Positions 1-6,593 of a stretch of DNA of 64,000 bases are shown one piece after another. Each line of letters opens with the position of its first letter. The first letter of the stretch is position 1. The notes beneath the pieces were generated by a model that did not search any database, was not told where the DNA came from, and saw nothing but the letters and a program-made list of their open reading frames with translations. Location: NCBI GenBank assembly GCA_021821045.1, contig JAKACW010000006.1, positions 1 to 64,000 on the forward strand, in the 5' to 3' direction. Origin of the DNA: Pseudomonadota bacterium. GTDB taxonomy: Bacteria; Pseudomonadota; Gammaproteobacteria; JAADHS01. A program made the position numbers and the translations under genes.

Positions 1-639
1 CGATCTCGCCAGAATCTCTGGCGGGATCTCCAGCAAGCTCATCAGTTTGGAGAGCCACCCTTTTTGCTTGCCGGTCTGTTCGAGAATCGCGTTGCGATCC
101 GCAAACAGACCTTTATCGAGCCACAACTGGTAACGCCGCGCGCTCTCGATCGGTGATAGCCCTTCCCGCTCGGCGTTCTCCCGATCCATCTCGAGGACGA
201 GTCGTTGATCGTCGAGGTGCTCGACCAAACACTTCACGGGGATGCCCAACTCCTGGCAGGCGCGATGGCGGCGATGACCGGCAATGATCTCGTAGCGGTT
301 GCCGGTGTGAAGCGAGACCATCGGACGCACTTTGATCGGCGTGTCCTGGCCGAAACGCTCGATACTGGCCTTGATGGTTTGATACATCGCGTCGTGAAAG
401 CCCGCTTCGCTGCGGTCTTTGTACTGGGTCGCACAGATCAATTGCGGATCGATCTCCACCACATGCGGCGCTTTCTCGATGAGCGCGATCTTGCGCTCCA
501 AGGTCGCGATTTTTTCGGCGCTGTCGCCCTCTTCCACCGCCGGCTTGGGTTTGCGTGGTTCCGGTTTTTTCGGGCTGCGCTCCGGCGTCGCCATGCCCCG
601 GTTCGTCAGTAAATTATCGAACAAGCTTTTCTCGGCCAT
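1..639 (-). CDS. parB: ParB-family partition protein (3' end cut by window edge)
   Basis: The ORF track missed this gene because it runs off the left edge. Reading the minus strand from the ATG at 639 gives 213 uninterrupted codons. After a charged, proline-rich N-terminus (about residues 1-55) comes the ParB N-terminal domain. It includes IIAGHRRHRACQELG, the arginine-rich box (now known as the CTP-binding region in ParB proteins), and then DRENAEREGLSPIESARRY, which leads into the HTH region (EQTGKQKGWLSKLMSLLEIP). ParB binds a centromere (parS) and works with the ParA ATPase to segregate low-copy replicons. It starts 4 nt after the parA stop, so the two are probably co-transcribed. The type resembles RepB/plasmid ParB rather than chromosomal Spo0J. 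The C-terminal dimerisation domain lies outside the window. Confidence 0.9.
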   Translation of the reverse strand, partial: MAEKSLFDNLLTNRGMATPERSPKKPEPRKPKPAVEEGDSAEKIATLERKIALIEKAPHVVEIDPQLICATQYKDRSEAGFHDAMYQTIKASIERFGQDTPIKVRPMVSLHTGNRYEIIAGHRRHRACQELGIPVKCLVEHLDDQRLVLEMDRENAEREGLSPIESARRYQLWLDKGLFADRNAILEQTGKQKGWLSKLMSLLEIPPEILARS

Positions 640-643
640 GGCA

Positions 644-1849
644 TTACGCTCCTTTCCTTAGGGGTTCCTGCTCGGTCAACGACAGATCTTCCAACCATAA
701 CGTGCGGATGTTGGTGAGGATCTCCTCGCACACGCCGGTGATGAGATCCAGCGCGCGGCGGTACGTCTCCTTCGACCCCCGCGGCTTGTCGATCTCAAAC
801 ACCGTTTTACGGTCATTGGCGCTCTTTTGCACCTCGGCGGTTTGCATGAGTTGATGCACCAACACGTGCTCGCGATAGATGGCGCGAATAACTTGCGCCG
901 CCCGCAGATGCTCGGGGCCCCCGTCATTGCGCGTGACCAACACATTAAACCGGCGCAGGTTCATCTGCGCCTCCATCTGGCGAAGACTGTCCGCCAGCTG
1001 CGCCAGCACCCGGCAATAGTTAATCGAACTGGAGATATCGAACATGCTGGGGGCCATGGGCACGATCAGATAATGCGCGGCGAATACGGCGTTGAAGTTC
1101 AGAATCCCCATCGATGGCGGTGTGTCGATGACGATGACGTCATAGAGCCGTTCGATCCGTGCCAGTGCACTGTCCAAGCGTGCCCAATTGGGGCCTAACA
1201 CGTCGTCCCGCCCGCCTCCGGCCAACCCGAAATCGACGTTTTGCAGCAGCAGCTGGGATGGCACCAGATCGAGCCCGTCCCAATAGGTTGGGCGAATTAC
1301 CTCAGAGATATGATCCGGGTCTTCCATCAGCGCGCGCCGTAGCGTGTGCTCATCCTCGATATCCAAATCCGGAATGTACCCAAACACCGAGGTCGTGCTG
1401 GCTTGCGGATCCAGATCCACCAACAACACGCGGTAGCCGGTTAAGGCGCAATACTGGGCAAAATGGACCGAGGTCGTGCTCTTGCCGACCCCGCCTTTTT
1501 GGTTGGAAAACACCACCCGCACCGCGCCCGTCGCATCGTTCGGCCGCGTGCCCAAGGCATCGCGGTAGTGATTCACGTCGCGCAGATCGTAAGCGCGCCG
1601 TTTGACGGTCTTCGGGCCGCCCCGCCCTTGTTGCACGATCTCTTTGGACTCCGGCGCCTGCACGCGTCCCGCTTTTTCCATATTGCGAATATGATTCGCG
1701 GTACAGCCCACCAGCTTGGCCATGCGCTCGACACCAAACGGCGGCAACGCTTTCTCGCCGCGATTATCGAGTTGTCGAATCTGCTCTTGGGTTTGCGTGC
1801 CGGATTCGGCGAGTGCGTCGAAGAAGGTCTCGACATCCAGTCGGCTCAT
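644..1849 (-). CDS. parA: ParA-family partition ATPase with N-terminal HTH (type Ia)
   Basis: The product is 401 aa from the chosen start. The ORF track begins at 1981, but the ATG at 1849 (MSRLDVETFF) is preceded by a strong AAGGAGG, so I prefer it. Residues of about 1-115 carry a MerR-like helix-turn-helix (FGVERMAKLVGCTANHIRNMEKAGRV), as in P1/F-type ParA proteins that repress their own operon. The deviant Walker A motif NQKGGVGKSTT follows, then VLLVDLDPQASTT and VIVIDTPPSMG. ParA is the ATPase that positions ParB-bound plasmid DNA. It is co-directional with parB and divergent from the initiator gene, a common plasmid arrangement. The domain organisation argues for a plasmid origin rather than a chromosomal one. 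Confidence 0.92.
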   Translation of the reverse strand: MSRLDVETFFDALAESGTQTQEQIRQLDNRGEKALPPFGVERMAKLVGCTANHIRNMEKAGRVQAPESKEIVQQGRGGPKTVKRRAYDLRDVNHYRDALGTRPNDATGAVRVVFSNQKGGVGKSTTSVHFAQYCALTGYRVLLVDLDPQASTTSVFGYIPDLDIEDEHTLRRALMEDPDHISEVIRPTYWDGLDLVPSQLLLQNVDFGLAGGGRDDVLGPNWARLDSALARIERLYDVIVIDTPPSMGILNFNAVFAAHYLIVPMAPSMFDISSSINYCRVLAQLADSLRQMEAQMNLRRFNVLVTRNDGGPEHLRAAQVIRAIYREHVLVHQLMQTAEVQKSANDRKTVFEIDKPRGSKETYRRALDLITGVCEEILTNIRTLWLEDLSLTEQEPLRKGA

Positions 1850-1887
1850 TCCATTGCCTCCTTGTTGATCCATTGCGCATTTGCTAC

Positions 1888-1994
1888 GGTGTTCGCATCT
1901 AATTTCGTCATTCAGGGAAAACGCGCGAACACCTTGCACCTGCTTTCGATTTATCCTATGCTCCAAGCGGGTGTAGAGCAAGTATTGTTCGCAT
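1888..1994. promoter_or_regulatory. Possible parA/initiator operator region with GTTCGC repeats
   Basis: The divergent parA-trfA spacer holds GGTGTTCGC (1888-1896), its inverted copy GCGAACACC (1925-1933), and a further TTGTTCGCAT (1985-1994). The shared GTTCGC cores in both orientations, just upstream of parA, fit binding sites for the ParA N-terminal HTH or for the initiator. The repeats are seen directly; the function is inferred. Confidence 0.3.
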
Positions 1995-2058
1995 GATTTT
2001 TACAAAATCGCATTCGAAACGCTAACGATGGCCTCGGTTCAACAGGAAAGAGAACGAC

Positions 2059-2979
2059 GTGACCAACGCAACGCGTGCCGACAACGGGACGCTTGAGAAC
2101 AAGCTGCAGCAATTGCGCGCGTCGATGGACAAACGACGTGCTGACAAGTCGCCGGCTGAAAAGTCACCGCCCGAAGAGGCCCAACCCGTCGCCGCCACGC
2201 CGGCACCGATTCTAAATTCCCAGGTCGTTAATTTACCCGGCTGGAGTGAGCACAAACGGGCCATGGCCAATGAGCTGGTGCGCTCGGCCTTGTTTCGTCC
2301 CGAGTCGCGGAAGAAGCGGGCATACCTCGAAGACACCGAGATCTATTGCTACGGTGACAAAGCCAATATCACGTACACCGGACAAGAGCTACGCACCGAC
2401 GATGAGGATCTGTTCTGTCAGATCTTGCACCTCGCGCGTAGCGTGCCGTTGGGCCAACCGATCTCGTTTACGGCGTTACAGATTCTGCGGGCCCTCGATT
2501 GGGATACCAACGCGAGAGGGTACAACCGGCTGCATCAAGCGCTCAAACGCCTGACCGCGACCAGTCTCAATTTTGCATCCACCGATCGCGGCTACAGCGG
2601 CTCATTGATTGCCGAGTTCGAATGGCGGCGCAGGGCAGGGGTGCGCGCCAAATCCGAATACCGCATCAAGCTCTGGCTCCATCCGCGGATTCGTGTTTTT
2701 TTCCACGGCTACCATTACACGCTCATCAATTGGCAAATCCGCAAGCAGCTCAAGCCGCTGGCCAAGAAGCTGCACAGTTTCTACGCCAGTCACCGCCATC
2801 CGTATCCGGTCAAGATCGAGACGCTGTACAAAATCAGCGGATCGAACACCAGTGATCCGTATCGGTTTAAGCAAATGCTCAAAGAAGCGTTGACGCAGCT
2901 GCAAGAGTCCGCGTTCCTCGAGTCGTTCGAATTCGCCGACGACAAAGTCGTCGTCAAACGCGAATTCGCCAAAGACTAA
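2059..2979 (+). CDS. trfA: TrfA-like plasmid replication initiator
   Basis: The product is 306 aa from a GTG start, with GGAAAGAGA upstream. The first 60 or so residues are charged and low in complexity. The rest matches the TrfA/RepA initiator family: the segment EIYCYGDKANITYTGQELRTD, then DEDLFCQILHLARSVPLGQPISFTALQILRALDWDTN, which fits the first winged-helix domain. The C-terminal part (KLHSFYASHRHPYPVKIETLYKISGS) fits the second. Such proteins bind iterons and open the origin with DnaA help. The iterons immediately downstream (3069-3413) support this. The gene is divergent from parAB. The family call is by recognition, with no alignment; another two-winged-helix Rep family is possible. 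Confidence 0.82.
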   Translation: MTNATRADNGTLENKLQQLRASMDKRRADKSPAEKSPPEEAQPVAATPAPILNSQVVNLPGWSEHKRAMANELVRSALFRPESRKKRAYLEDTEIYCYGDKANITYTGQELRTDDEDLFCQILHLARSVPLGQPISFTALQILRALDWDTNARGYNRLHQALKRLTATSLNFASTDRGYSGSLIAEFEWRRRAGVRAKSEYRIKLWLHPRIRVFFHGYHYTLINWQIRKQLKPLAKKLHSFYASHRHPYPVKIETLYKISGSNTSDPYRFKQMLKEALTQLQESAFLESFEFADDKVVVKREFAKD

Positions 2980-3003
2980 TCCACCAGTTTGCCTTGTTGG
3001 TTT

Positions 3004-3033
3004 GCACAAAGTTTCCCGCGGGAAACTTTGTGC
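3004..3033. repeat. Perfect 30-bp palindrome, candidate parS-type site
   Basis: A perfect 15+15 bp palindrome lies 24 nt after the initiator stop. Its core GTTTCCCGCGGGAAAC fits the published repABC parS pattern GTTNNNNGCNNNNAAC. It lacks a following T-run, so a rho-independent terminator is less likely, although a hairpin that ends trfA transcription cannot be excluded. ParB encoded at 1-639 is the obvious candidate ligand. Palindrome seen; role inferred. Confidence 0.5.
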
Positions 3034-3059
3034 TGTCGTCGCGTGTGGGGGAGGGCGGG

Positions 3060-3560
3060 CTTTCACGGTTCGTGCGTGAAAGTAGATGTCGCGAGCGACC
3101 TTTTGGCACGGGGTCACCGCAGTAACCTGGCGACATTGGCGCATTCGTGCTGATGAGTAGAATGGGGGAAAGCAATTCGTGCGCAGAAGTAGATCCGCGT
3201 TTCCATCTCGGGTGTCGCGGGAAAGCGCTTCAACGGTTTGGGATTCGTGCGTGAAAGTAGATGGTCATCTGAAATTCGTGCACATAAGTAGATCGAATCG
3301 GCAACGCCATTCGTGCCTGTGAGTAGGCGAGACGTGTTTGAGAGTAGGGCGGTTCGGGATTTAAAGTAGAACGAACGTGCATAAAAGTTGCCGAACACGT
3401 GCGCTTGAGTAGGCGCGTTGATCGGGAAATCTCGTTTTTTCAGAATGTTAGGGTCGCGTTTCGCGCCCGCTAATCTTTTTTAATCTTTCTTTTAATTCTT
3501 ACTTTAATCAAACCTCCTTTTACTTTTTCTTCCTTCAAAAGACTTGGAGGGCGAAGCCTG
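3060..3560. other. Putative vegetative replication origin (oriV)
   Basis: The iteron array (3069-3413) is followed by a strongly AT-rich, T-tract segment at about 3465-3540 (CTAATCTTTTTTAATC and similar). This would be the DNA-unwinding element. With the TrfA-like gene, the parS-like palindrome and parAB, this forms a compact plasmid replicon. I could not find a convincing DnaA box by eye. Whether the origin is active, or silenced by integration, cannot be told from the sequence. Confidence 0.75.
3069..3413 (+). repeat. Iteron array of the replication origin (18-bp units)
   Basis: Direct repeats of 18 bp follow TTCGTGNNNNNNAGTAGA. Clear copies are at 3069-3086, 3144-3161, 3176-3193, 3244-3261, 3275-3292 and 3310-3327. 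More divergent ones are at 3331-3348, 3353-3370, 3374-3391 and 3396-3413. All are in the same orientation. Spacing is irregular at first, then becomes about one or two helical turns. This layout directly downstream of a TrfA-like gene is that of iteron binding sites for the initiator. Confidence 0.88.
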
Positions 3561-3666
3561 CGTGAACGTCGATCTTCTCGATGATTACATCACATATGAT
3601 GAACCATCCCCATATTTAAATCTTTTTCATTGAAAAAACATCACTAACGGCGTATATTCCTCGAAT

Positions 3667-3993
3667 ATGAGGATTCCACATCAAGACGCTGATCACCGGG
3701 CCATCCCGAACTGGCAGCGCTGGGAGCGGGGCACCCGGTATTACTTGATTGGGTTGCATCAAGATCTGTGGGGCGAGTGGGTCGTCACGCGCGTGTGGGG
3801 ACGCATCGGCTCGGCACTGGGTCGCGTCGTGCACGCGCCGCAACCGGACCGCGGAGCAGGGGAGGGCGCGGTACACGCCTTGTGTCATCAACGCCAACAA
3901 CGCGGTTATCACCGCGTCGCTTACGCAACGCCATCGCACGACTGCGTCGCGCAAGCAATCACGCAGGCGAACGCATACCGGATGCGTGATTAG
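3667..3993 (+). CDS. WGR-domain protein
   Basis: The product is 108 aa. Residues of about 20-85 match a WGR domain: RYYLIGLHQDLWGEWVVTRVWGRIGSALG, with the signature Trp-Gly-Arg and the following glycine. WGR domains occur in PARPs, in MolR-type proteins and as short stand-alone bacterial proteins, often on mobile elements. In PARPs the domain contacts DNA ends. The first 18 residues are polar, and the C-terminus is a short basic helix. It stands alone between oriV and the conjugation genes. No good Shine-Dalgarno precedes the ATG, so the start is tentative. The molecular role here is unknown. Confidence 0.7.
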   Translation: MRIPHQDADHRAIPNWQRWERGTRYYLIGLHQDLWGEWVVTRVWGRIGSALGRVVHAPQPDRGAGEGAVHALCHQRQQRGYHRVAYATPSHDCVAQAITQANAYRMRD

Positions 3994-4570
3994 ACTCTTC
4001 GAAGAAACGCACGCCCTATCGGGCCGCTTTCGCGGTGCGTAACACGCGGGTGCCCACGACAAATGCCGTGTGCCGGGGAAAAGAACGGGAAAGATCACTA
4101 CGTTATTCTTTCCCTTCATTCTTTCCCTCCGACCCGCGCGGGAGCAGGGCGGGAACTCGGGCCCCACCCACGCGTTGCACGCCGCGTTCGCGGTGGGCGG
4201 GGCGCCTCGGCTTCTGGCCGCTTGACTCACTCTCGTTCCCCAAGCGACCGCCGAGGCCCTCGTTCCCCCGTCGCCCTTGCGTTCTTTTCTTTGTTGTTTA
4301 GCGATTCCATTGTCACGTCCTTTCATTGACTTAGCGTTTTGATTCGGGAGGGCGACGGGACCCGCTGCGGTGGGCGCACGCCGTGCACCGATTTATTTTT
4401 TGATGCGCTCTGGGTTCCACCGCCGCGCGGCATCCGTTGGATCGCGTCGCGCCATGCTTTCCCGGGAAAGACATTGAGTTTCCCACTCTTTCGCACTTTT
4501 GTACTTTTGCTGTTTTGCAAAGGGCGGGGAGGGTGGTAAGGTGATTTTCGCGTCACAGCAGGAGGGGAAG
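3994..4570. other. Non-coding stretch with inverted repeats
   Basis: I see no convincing gene here; the listed ORFs lack domain-like composition and overlap one another. Two structures stand out. One is an 8-bp inverted repeat, GGGAAAGA (4087-4094) with TCTTTCCC (4107-4114), where TTCTTTCCC recurs at 4119-4127. The other is the perfect 14-bp palindrome CTTTCCCGGGAAAG (4457-4470), about 100 bp before the next gene. These could be operators for the KorB-like protein at 5315 or part of an oriT. Neither is established. Confidence 0.4.
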
Positions 4571-5188
4571 GTGTCAGCGCGAACGCGACGCGGGCGCCCG
4601 TCCACGATCACGGGACGGGCAGTGCGCCTGACGGCGACGGATCGCGCGGCATTAACGGATTTAGCGCGCGTGAATGTGATGACCGAGTCGGACTTGGCGT
4701 GGCATTACCGCGATCGTCAGGATCACGGTGCACGCGCCCTGGATCGGTTGGTGCGCGGCGGACAGTTAACACGCCTGCACTGGATACAACCGGGAGTCGG
4801 ACACACCGTGGTGTTTGCGTTCGCGGATAGCGCCGTGGCCGGCGCATGGGGCGGGACACTCGCGGCGACCGGACGTCGTTGCAGTGTGCAGCACGAAGTG
4901 TTGGTCTCGCGCCTGTACTGTTGGTTGGGTCGGCCGCCGGATTTTCGCTTACCGCGGGCTTATTCGACGGCGGATCTTTCGGCGTGCGGCGGGGTGCGCC
5001 CCGACGCGATGTATACCGGCGTCGATGGACAAACCGTGTTCGTCGAGGCCGATGGCGGGCAGTACACCCGGTCGCAGGTGTTGCACAAGTTGCGGCGCTG
5101 GGCGGGGAGGGTGCAAGTGTGGGGGCAACCGCAGCAGGCACATTGTGTGATTCCGACACGCCCGGGGATCACGGTGGTGCGTTTTTGA
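4571..5188 (+). CDS. Winged-helix protein resembling the replication-relaxation family
   Basis: The product is 205 aa from a GTG at 4571, preceded by GGAGGGG. The ORF track start at 4499 has no RBS and adds a Cys/Phe-rich leader unlike the rest. Residues of about 20-75 look like a winged helix (LTATDRAALTDLARVNVMTESDLAWHY and RALDRLVRGGQLTRLHW). The C-terminal half contains RPDAMY, FVEADGGQYT and a following K. This pattern resembles the PD-(D/E)xK-like core of the plasmid replication-relaxation family. Such proteins accompany mobilisation and conjugation loci. A partner winged-helix protein is encoded at 5937. The family call is tentative; no enzymatic activity should be assumed. Confidence 0.5.
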   Translation: MSARTRRGRPSTITGRAVRLTATDRAALTDLARVNVMTESDLAWHYRDRQDHGARALDRLVRGGQLTRLHWIQPGVGHTVVFAFADSAVAGAWGGTLAATGRRCSVQHEVLVSRLYCWLGRPPDFRLPRAYSTADLSACGGVRPDAMYTGVDGQTVFVEADGGQYTRSQVLHKLRRWAGRVQVWGQPQQAHCVIPTRPGITVVRF

Positions 5189-5314
5189 TCGGCGGTGACT
5201 GCCGGTCACGCCGCGCCCGGAACGAGAACACTTAAATAACAGGGACACGCGTCGCCGGATCGCGGCGCGAAGGACGGTCAGCAGGGAACGCCGGCCAATC
5301 GAGAGGAAGGGAAA

Positions 5315-5965
5315 ATGGGATTTCTCGAAGAGCTGCAACGGCGCCGCCAGGCGCACGACACCACTGTGACTCCGCTGACGCCGGCGACCGAGCCGGTCGT
5401 CACGCCGGCAGCGGCCTCGATGCCGACCTCGACATCGGCTGCGCCGAAACCCTCGGCCGGACCGGCGCGTAACGTCACCAGTTTATTGGACGAGTTTCTG
5501 CGGTTGAGCGAACAACAACCCGGCAACCCCTTGGCCGAAGCGACGCTGGTGCGCACCTTGCGCGATACCACCGGCTGGTCGCAAACGCGCTTGGCCGATG
5601 CGTTGGGGCGCAGCGAAAGTTACGTGTCGAAAAAACTCAAACTCGTCAGTGCCCCGGATAACGTGCGCGCGCGGATCGCCAGCGGCGATCTGTCCGAAAA
5701 AGCGTTTATCGAAGGGCGGGTGCACGATCAAGGCGCGGTGGTCTCGCGCACGCGCCAGGCGCGGGTCGGCTTGACCTATGAGGCGGCGCTGGCACTGGCC
5801 CGCGTGTGTCAGCAGTTGGCTGCGCAACAGGGCTTGGCGCCCATTCACTTAGGCAAGCATCCCACCCGGCGCGAAGTGATGGCCATTCTCGAACACCGCA
5901 GCGAAGAGCTGGCCGAGGTGTACAAAAAGACACCGCATGCAACCGCTGCTGAGTCATCTCGATAA
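5315..5965 (+). CDS. ParB/KorB-type HTH DNA-binding protein without the ParB N-domain
   Basis: The product is 216 aa, with AGAGGAAGGG before the ATG. It has a coiled N-terminus (MGFLEELQRRRQAH), a Pro/Ala/Thr-rich linker to about residue 50, then a ParB-like HTH (residues about 65-125: TLRDTTGWSQTRLADALGRSESYVSKKLKL...PDNVRARIASGDLSEKAFIEGR). There is no CTPase/arginine-box domain, so it is not a segregation ParB. It resembles the HTH segment of KorB, a global plasmid repressor. The C-terminal 80 residues are helical. It heads the conjugation gene block and overlaps the next gene by 29 nt. A plausible role is repression of backbone promoters. The palindromes at 3004 and 4457 are possible targets. 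Confidence 0.6.
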   Translation: MGFLEELQRRRQAHDTTVTPLTPATEPVVTPAAASMPTSTSAAPKPSAGPARNVTSLLDEFLRLSEQQPGNPLAEATLVRTLRDTTGWSQTRLADALGRSESYVSKKLKLVSAPDNVRARIASGDLSEKAFIEGRVHDQGAVVSRTRQARVGLTYEAALALARVCQQLAAQQGLAPIHLGKHPTRREVMAILEHRSEELAEVYKKTPHATAAESSR

Positions 5966-6593
5966 CACGGCGTGGACGGTGTTGCGCACCTTGGCCCGCT
6001 TGGAGTTCGCCACCATCGCGCAGGTCGTCGGTGCCTGCGGCACGGTGAACCCCACGACGGTGCGACGTCGGTTGCGCGGGCTGGCGTCGGCGGGGTTGGT
6101 TGCCGTCGAACGGGTCGTTCGTCCGGCTATCGTGTCGTTGACTCGGCGCGGTGCGCGGTTGCTCGAGGTGCCGCCGTTGCGGCTGCGCAGTTGGGCGGTG
6201 ATGCGCCGGTGTGTGCAGCGCAACGAAGCCGAACAAGTGTTGCGCCCAATCGTCGGGCCGTTTTGTGTGCAACCGCGTCGCACCGTCTGGCGCTGGGGCT
6301 TGTGCCCGGCGGTGGGCGAGTACGGCGTGGTGACCGAGGCGGGGCAGCGGGCGCTGTTGTTCGTCGATGGTGGCATGAGTCCGCCGGCCCGGGTGCAACA
6401 CGCGTGGACCCGGCCGCACCGCCCGCCGCAGCGATTTTGGTCGGGCCCGCTGGGGCAGCGGTGGTCGACGGTCGTCGAGCAGGGCTGGGTGGTGACCGGC
6501 GATGCGGGGCATGCCGCGCGACTGCGCGGCCGTCTCGCGGGACTGCCGCTGCAGGTGGTGGTTGTTCCGCCCTTATGGAACAACACCTTATGA
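5937..6593 (+). CDS. Winged-helix protein of the conjugation operon (replication-relaxation-like)
   Basis: The product is 218 aa and begins 29 nt inside the preceding gene. Residues of about 8-70 form a clear winged helix: NTAWTVLRTLARLEFATIAQVV, TTVRRRLRGLASAGLVAVERV and VSLTRRGARLLEV. The remainder is Trp/Arg/Val-rich (AVGEYGVVTEAGQRALLFVDGG) with no motif I can name. It ends in an ATGA overlap with the coupling-protein gene, so the two are translationally linked. This position suggests a regulatory or relaxosome accessory role. It shares its general layout (N-terminal winged helix, C-terminal alpha/beta part) with the protein at 4571. Exact function unknown. Confidence 0.5.
   Translation: MQPLLSHLDNTAWTVLRTLARLEFATIAQVVGACGTVNPTTVRRRLRGLASAGLVAVERVVRPAIVSLTRRGARLLEVPPLRLRSWAVMRRCVQRNEAEQVLRPIVGPFCVQPRRTVWRWGLCPAVGEYGVVTEAGQRALLFVDGGMSPPARVQHAWTRPHRPPQRFWSGPLGQRWSTVVEQGWVVTGDAGHAARLRGRLAGLPLQVVVVPPLWNNTL

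Noticed and set aside
3004-3033. Rho-independent terminator of the initiator gene
   Set aside because: The palindrome has no T-run and no loop; its core fits a ParB-type site better, so it is listed as a candidate parS instead.
3069-3413. Regular short repeats resembling a CRISPR array
   Set aside because: Units are 18 bp with degenerate centres and irregular spacing, no uniform spacers and no cas genes; they fit iterons behind a TrfA-like gene.
3616-4326. Minus-strand ORF of 236 aa
   Set aside because: It overlaps the WGR gene antisense, has Arg/Ala/Cys-skewed composition and no RBS or domain.
5972-6589. N-terminal extension of the coupling-protein ORF
   Set aside because: This stretch is the +1 shadow of the winged-helix gene at 5937; the true start overlaps that gene's stop (ATGA at 6590).
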